In this document: piece after piece, positions 58,508 to 64,000 of the stretch | Layout: every line of letters starts with the position of its first letter | How positions within the stretch are numbered: position 1 is the first letter of the stretch | DNA from: Rotaria sp. Silwood1 | Taxonomy: Eukaryota > Rotifera > Eurotatoria > Philodinida > Philodinidae | Assembly (NCBI GenBank): GCA_905250075.1 | Contig: CAJNOP010000319.1 | Span: 138,469-202,468 of the forward strand | DNA: 64,000 nucleotides | Direction: 5' to 3' | Notes under the pieces: model-generated | What the model was told of the DNA's origin: nothing | The model's input: only the letters and a program-made list of their open reading frames with translations | Databases searched by the model: none | Translations under genes and position numbers: made by a program

Positions 58508-59586
58508 ACTCATAGATTTTCATAATTACATTTTTAAATTCATTATTGTGTTTTTGTTTCATTTCATTTTTACACTAGCAGATGATTCTATTTTTTGTTG
58601 GCTTTTTTTTCTCCTTCTTCGAAATTATTATTTTAATTCTTTTTGTCGAATAGGAACTTTTAATAAATATATTCTGAGAAAAACAAATTTAGTTTTATAG
58701 AATTTATAATCAAAAATTAATATCAAAATTTGTAGAAAATAAACTACTTAACTACGTACTATTCACCATTCAAAGAGAACATGGAGGTATGGTTTTTCTC
58801 TATGTCTCGTGAACCTACACTCGCGCCCATTCATGAACTAATTTTATTATTGTGATATTAGTTGAAGAATCGTCAAGTAAAGGACAAATAACTTTTTGTT
58901 ATTACTTCTTTCATAGAAATTTATAGTTATAGATCGTGAGATATTCAATTCCAATGAATAATTAACTATTGTCGGCGCCAGAATTAAATAGGGATGGGTG
59001 TAGAACGAATATCTCGAGACCGGCAGTAGGTAGCGACCTGTAGCTTTTACCAGGCCCGTAGCCAGAAATTTTCTGAGCGGGGGGGGCTGAACTTATTTCT
59101 CATCGTAGGTACTATGATATAGTGAGCGGAGAAAACACGCATATAATTCACAAGAACTGTCCTAGTGGACTTTGCCCATCCTACATCATAGATGATACCA
59201 CTTGTACCATGTTTTTATGGAACAATTCAAAAGAAAACTTTCCACAGATAAGGTTTACTTTATTTCACAAAAAAGAAATTATCTGATATTTGACAGTAAG
59301 CAAAAACAAAAATAAATAGAATATATGTTCTCTTGCTCTTGCTATGGTTGATTTTCCTCCTGAATGAATGATGCAACTGATGGACAGATATTAACTGGTG
59401 GCGGGTCGTTTGTGATGATGGATTCAGTATTGATGACTTCAGCATTTTTGTTCATATCTTGTAATCGTTAACGTTTCTCAACGCGTGCAAAAAAATCAGG
59501 GAAAAGATTTCTTTTTTTTTTCTCACTCATTTTCACAATGAACAGTACTGAGCAGTTTAAGGACACTATCAATATTTATATATATA
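58508..59586. other. Intergenic with a short transposon-like fragment
   Basis: Near 59050-59095, AGGCCCGTAGCCAGAAATTTT followed by GGGGGGGG resembles a fragment seen at many DNA-transposon remnants. A 37-codon minus frame from 59454 (MNKNAEVINTESIITN..., ending FIQEENQP) has coding-like content but no splice support. Confidence 0.4.
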
Positions 59587-60162
59587 TAGGGTGTCCTGAA
59601 AGTCATTGACCGAAAGTTTTTTCGTGTATCTTTACTATTTCATTTAACTTTATCAATAAATTTTTTTAAATTATAGGTGAATATACCAAGTTTTTATTTA
59701 TCCGAACGATCTTCCATATTATTGTGCAAAACTATCACCTTGGATCAAGATACAAAAATTTAGCTTTCTTTGTAAGAAGCGAGTAATTCAACAATCGACT
59801 GAGGTTCTTTCTTTGATATTTTCACATGGTTAGATTGAGCTTGTCGAGTTCTACAAGAATATGTATATTGAAAAGTTTTAAGCCTTTTTTTTGAAGCAAA
59901 ATTTGCAGAAAACTACTACAGAAAGTCGAAATAATTAAAGAAAAAAAACGCTACATAATGTTTTTCTGGAAATAAAAAGAGAGTAAAATTTTTGTATCTT
60001 GATCCGAGATGATAGTTTTGCACAATAATATGGAAAATCGTTCGGATAAATAAAAACTCGGTATATTCACCTATAATTTAAAAGAAATTTTATTGATAAA
60101 GTTAAATAAAATAGTAATGATACACGAAAAAACTTTTGGTCAATGACTTTCAGGACACCCTG
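59587..60162. mobile_element. Mariner-like palindromic MITE
   Basis: The ends TAGGGTGTCCTGAAAGTCAT and ATGACTTTCAGGACACCCTG are inverted copies, TA-flanked; the match extends about 190 bp inward (for example ATTATTGTGCAAAACTATCA near 59720, complement near 60020). The ends resemble those of the 36884 element (AGGGTGTTCC), so the two are related families. Confidence 0.85.
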
Positions 60163-60166
60163 TATA

Positions 60167-61128
60167 CACTCGGGGACAATTGAATTTATACCCTTTGATC
60201 TTTTTGTTTTTTATTACTATACGGTTTTATCTATTAACTTACTATATATAGGGAGAAAGCCCAGAAGCCGCTGCATCTTTTGGTATATTTACGTTGAACA
60301 TCAAATGCAGTTTAAAGTATAAAAAGTGTATTAGAAGAAAAAGAACATTATTTTTATTGCCAAAACTGGGTATCCATAATGTTGTCACATTTTTTTATTT
60401 CGCATATATCTCGGCCTAGGAAAATGATAAAACCTTGAATCTTTTTTCAAAAGATGCGCCGTGAAAAGCTCTACAAAAGCCACATGATTGAATTCCTTTT
60501 TACCTGTTCTAATGGTTTTTCTTTTGCTCAAAATGAAAAATTTACAGGTCTAGTTTTACTTCCCATAATATAGAAAGTATTTCGAGAACTTTTTCGATTC
60601 GCTATATAGGATTCGGTCTATACAAGTTTTGTAGAGCTTTCGGCGGCACATATTTTAAAAACAAATTCAATATTCCATCATTTTCTCAAGACGACATATA
60701 TGCAGAACAAAAAAGTCTTCCAACATTTTCAGTATGATGGGAAGTGACACTGCCATGTAAGTTGTTCATTTTGAGTATAAGAAAAACCATCAGAACAGAT
60801 AAAATGGAATTCGATCACATAGCTTCTGTAGAACTTTTCACAGCGCATCTTTTAAAAAAAAATCAAGATTTTATCATTTTCCTAAGCCGAGATATATGCG
60901 AAATAAAAAGTGTTACAACATTATGGACATCATGGAATTTAAAAAAATGTCCTTTTTCTTCTAATACATTATTTATACTTTTAACTGCATTTGATGTTTA
61001 ACGTAAATATACCAAAAGATGCAGCGAGTTCTGGGCTTTCTCCCTATATATAGTAAATTAATAGATAAAACCGTATAGTAATAAAAAACAAAAAGATCAA
61101 AGGGTATAAATTCAATTGTCCTCGAGTG
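60167..61128. mobile_element. TA-flanked palindromic element with internal iterations
   Basis: CACTCGGGGACAATTGAATT and its complement (AATTCAATTGTCCTCGAGTG) form the ends, flanked by TA at 60165-60166 and 61129-61130. A second layer of inverted arms (GGGAGAAAGCCCAGAA at 60250 and TTCTGGGCTTTCTCCC at 61029) lies inside. The word AAAAGATGCGCCGTGAAAAG occurs near 60450 with inverted variants near 60630 and 60840. An 85-codon frame inside (60744-61001) is arm sequence, not a gene. The element abuts the 59587 element with 2-4 bp between them. Confidence 0.85.
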
Positions 61129-61343
61129 TAATAATGGTTATAAATAACAATCACTTTCCATATATGGTAATGATCGTTTACCTTGAAGCCATTTATAAAA
61201 TAATATGCTTATCAAGTTATACATACAATAAGTGCACGAATGAATAAACGAAATAAGCAAAGAAAAAAAGAAAAAGGCCTCATACATTTATATTTTTATT
61301 TCTTCTATATCGCACGACGATCGAATGTTTTCTAGATAGAAAA

Positions 61344-62850
61344 ATGATGGCAACAAAATTAACTGATTTATTAGGAGAACAAATTCTTCAACATAATGAA
61401 TCAAATCTAATATCAACAAATCAACTTGATGGAAGAACTGTGGCATTTTATTTCTCGTCTGTTTATTATATGTAAAAATTAAAAATAAATTAATAATTTT
61501 TTTTTCTTTTTTTATAGAGCTCATTGGCGTCCACCTTGTCAAAGCTTTACACCAAGATTAGCTAAAGCATTTAATGAAGCTAATGAAGAAATAAAAAAGA
61601 AATTAGATATTGTTTTTATTTCATTTGATCATAAACAAGAAGATTTTGATGAACATTTCAAAGAAATGCCATGGAAAGCATTACCTTTCACTGGTATGTC
61701 TAACTTATTTTTTTTTGTTTTTTAATTCGATTAATTATCATTAAAGAACATCATTATGAAAAATTTACTAATATAACTTTTTTATATAAACATAATTGAA
61801 TTTAGATCGTGATCGTCCGACAATGTTAGGTGAAATATTTAAAGTGGGTAGTATTCCATGTTTGGTAGTTTTATCTCCATCGATTGAAGTAATAACTTTT
61901 GAAGGTGTTGATGAAATAGATGGTGATCCAAATAAAGCTTTACTTAAATGGTCTCAAGGAAAAGGTTTATTTTGGACTCGTGAAGCACGAGGCAATGAAT
62001 ATACATGGGAAGATGCTAATTGTACTGAATGTTTTATGAAACCTATAGTTGGTTCACGATATGGTTGTCCAAATCCTGAATGTTCATATGATTTATGTGA
62101 AACATGTTTATTTTCTGATAAACATGAACATCCTCTCGTTGAATATCTTATACCAAATCGAAAATATTCATTAGAAACACTTTTATCACACATACCTTAT
62201 TTACTTGATCATAAAAAAACAGAAGAAAAAATTGAAACAAAAACAATGTTAAAAAAAGATATTAAAAGTATTGGATTTTATTTTTCAGCTCATTGGTGTA
62301 CACCTTGTCGTACATTTACACGAGAATTAATTGAAATTTATAAAACAGCAGAAAAAAATTCTCATCCATTTCATATTATATTTATATCATGTGATAGAGA
62401 TCAAGAATCATTCAATAATTATCGATCAGAAATGCCTTGGTCTGCAGCTCCAATGAATTCAGGTTCAGTTCTTATGAGATATTTCCAATTTTCTGGTAAG
62501 AATTATTTTTTGTTTTTTTTATCAACTTATAATTGTTTTTTCAAGTAAAAGGTATTCCATCATTAATTGTTGTATCATCCGATGGAACAATTTTATCACG
62601 TCATGGTCGTGATCATGTTACAAAATTTGGTGTTAAAGCTCTAGAAACATGGTCACAAGGTGAAAAATTACCTCATCCTCCACCAGATGAATATATATGG
62701 TCATATGTAAAATGTGATGGATGTAATATGGCTCCTCTTATTGGTCAAAGATATATTTGTCCTACCTGTGGCAATTATGAACTTTGTTCAGCATGTGAAA
62801 AGAAAGGACATGAACATCCACTTGTACTTCAACCTCAACCAGACGATTGA
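61344..62850 (+). CDS. Nucleoredoxin-like protein: thioredoxin-ZZ-thioredoxin-ZZ
   Basis: Exons 61344-61456, 61518-61693, 61806-62495 and 62546-62850; all junctions agree in phase, 427 residues. The layout is an exact duplicated module: thioredoxin-like domain 1 (about 8-150) with FYFSAHWRPPC, ZZ zinc finger 1 (about 168-205: NCTECF...YDLCETC...HEHPLV), thioredoxin-like domain 2 (about 240-370) with FYFSAHWCTPC at 256-264, and ZZ zinc finger 2 (about 382-420: KCDGCN...CPTCGNYELCSAC...HEHPL). The active-site pair is intact in the second domain only; in the first the leading Cys is Arg (WRPPC), which should stop dithiol-disulphide exchange there. The nucleoredoxin/tryparedoxin-like fold suggests cytosolic redox signalling with ZZ fingers binding partner proteins. 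The start is the first of two adjacent ATGs. Confidence 0.88.
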
Positions 62851-64000
62851 TGACAACGAACAAAATAGTGAAAAAAAACCTGTTCAACATTATAGACAAT
62901 TTTTCTTCACGGAATTCATCTTATTTATTCAAGAAATTAAATTAACCCATGTTTTTGAAAAAGTTCACCCCAAAAAAAAAATATTTTATGAGAAAATAAA
63001 CAAAAATAAAAATCTAATCTGGTATATATTATTATTCAGAAGGCCATTACACTGAGACATTCTAAATCTATAGATGATGAAAATTACTATGAAATTGGCA
63101 AAAAAAGAAAAGAAATCTATACTAATTTTATAAATGTCTTAAATTTTTATTCTACAAAAGATTAATTCCATAAGGTTATCTTATTTTCTGTTATAAAACC
63201 CCGACTACAGTAACATACTACGAAAGTAAAATGAATAACCAGAAATACGATCTCAATGATGTTTCTAATAGTTAATATTGAAAAATTTTTTTCGATGAAT
63301 TTATTCCTTTAATATTTATGAATTTAGTTGGTCTTAGATAATTAAAAGTAGACCGAACAGAAAAAATAATTTTTTTTCCGACGATTTTATTTTAATGAAT
63401 GCATGATAATGTAACAATCATAGATAGTGCGTTTTATTAATGGTTATTTTCATTTTCTCAAAACATGAAAATCATAACTAATCTTTTAGAGTTCTAGAAT
63501 TCAGCACTATTACTAAACTGTTTTAAATTGTAGAACTTTTCATGCGTACATATAGTAAAAAAACTCACCAAAGGACTACCTAAATACTGTGCTTCTCATC
63601 GCACTAAATACAAGACAAAGCTAGGCGCTACTCTCTTCTTTCTCATATGTTAAACAGCTGATGATAGATAATTAATCAATCGATCGAAATCTTCTCTCAG
63701 CAGAGTTTCAATGACATTCATAGAATTCTCGAAGTAATGAATTTTATTACGGTACCTTTGAATTTTTTCATCACTTATCCATGTAAGCATTAAAAAATTG
63801 TCTCTTTTTATAAGAATAATTTCGAAAATGGAAGTTCAGAAAATGTGATATGCAAGTATCGAGATCGAACAAGTACTTTTTGTATCGATATTCATTTGCT
63901 AATGAACAGCTTTACCAAAATGACAAGTGTATGGCACAATTTCCATCTTTTCGTTTTGAGATAATTAAAATATAAAATATAAAACAAAAAATTCTCAGAT
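62851..64000. other. Gene-free window end
   Basis: 3' flank of the thioredoxin/ZZ gene, with several AATAAA-like words at 62980-63010 that could serve for polyadenylation. The remaining AT-rich sequence has no recognisable gene or repeat. Confidence 0.4.

Noticed and set aside
60744-61001. 85-codon plus-strand frame
   Set aside because: It lies within one arm of a palindromic element and repeats the complement of the other arm.

Overview
The window is nuclear DNA from a small, AT-rich, intron-containing animal genome, most likely a bdelloid rotifer. Four things point there. The gene repertoire is rotifer-like: an ADP-ribosyltransferase joined to TPRs, a membrane-anchored pentapeptide-repeat protein, NHL propellers, an F-box/leucine-rich gene and a double thioredoxin/ZZ-finger protein. 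Introns are short GT-AG introns. Several genes belong to families that animals normally lack and look horizontally acquired: a GH77 4-alpha-glucanotransferase, a WrbA-type quinone reductase and a secreted fungal-like protein. Tracts of (TGTGGG)n occur throughout; this is the telomere repeat reported for bdelloids, seen here at about twenty interstitial sites.

Layout. 1-1490 (-): ART-TPR gene cut by the window edge. 1641-2756: three TGTGGG tracts. 3292-4884 (+): small unknown gene. 5195-7680: three inverted-repeat elements and a TGTGGG hairpin. 7949-8931 (-): five-exon WrbA-like reductase. 10018-13266: TGTGGG hairpins, an unknown gene split by a 390-bp inverted-repeat element with an 8-bp target duplication, and a GTACC-rich element. 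13561-15542 (+): F-box pseudogene. 16439-17493 (-): EF-hand gene. 18758-20336: TGTGGG hairpin and a decayed Penelope-like retroelement. 21030-21842 (-): intronless secreted protein. 22-31 kb: almost gene-free, with large decayed palindromes. 31889-33880 (+): pentapeptide membrane protein. 35.4-37.8 kb: palindromes, one mariner-like. 39072-40009 (+): NHL protein. 40-50 kb: gene-poor with six hairpins. 50256-58507 (+): seven-exon GH77 gene whose introns hold a TGTGGG hairpin and three palindromic elements. 59.6-61.1 kb: two abutting TA-flanked palindromes. 61344-62850 (+): thioredoxin/ZZ gene.

The genes do not form a pathway; they are independent loci separated by non-autonomous elements. The most striking feature is the non-coding layer: about twenty hairpins built as (TGTGGG)n - short loop - (CCCACA)n, always with the G-rich arm first, some sharing loop sequence, together with fourteen long palindromic elements. 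Exon boundaries were assigned by eye from splice consensus and reading-phase agreement. Family assignments are from memory of the families; no search was run.
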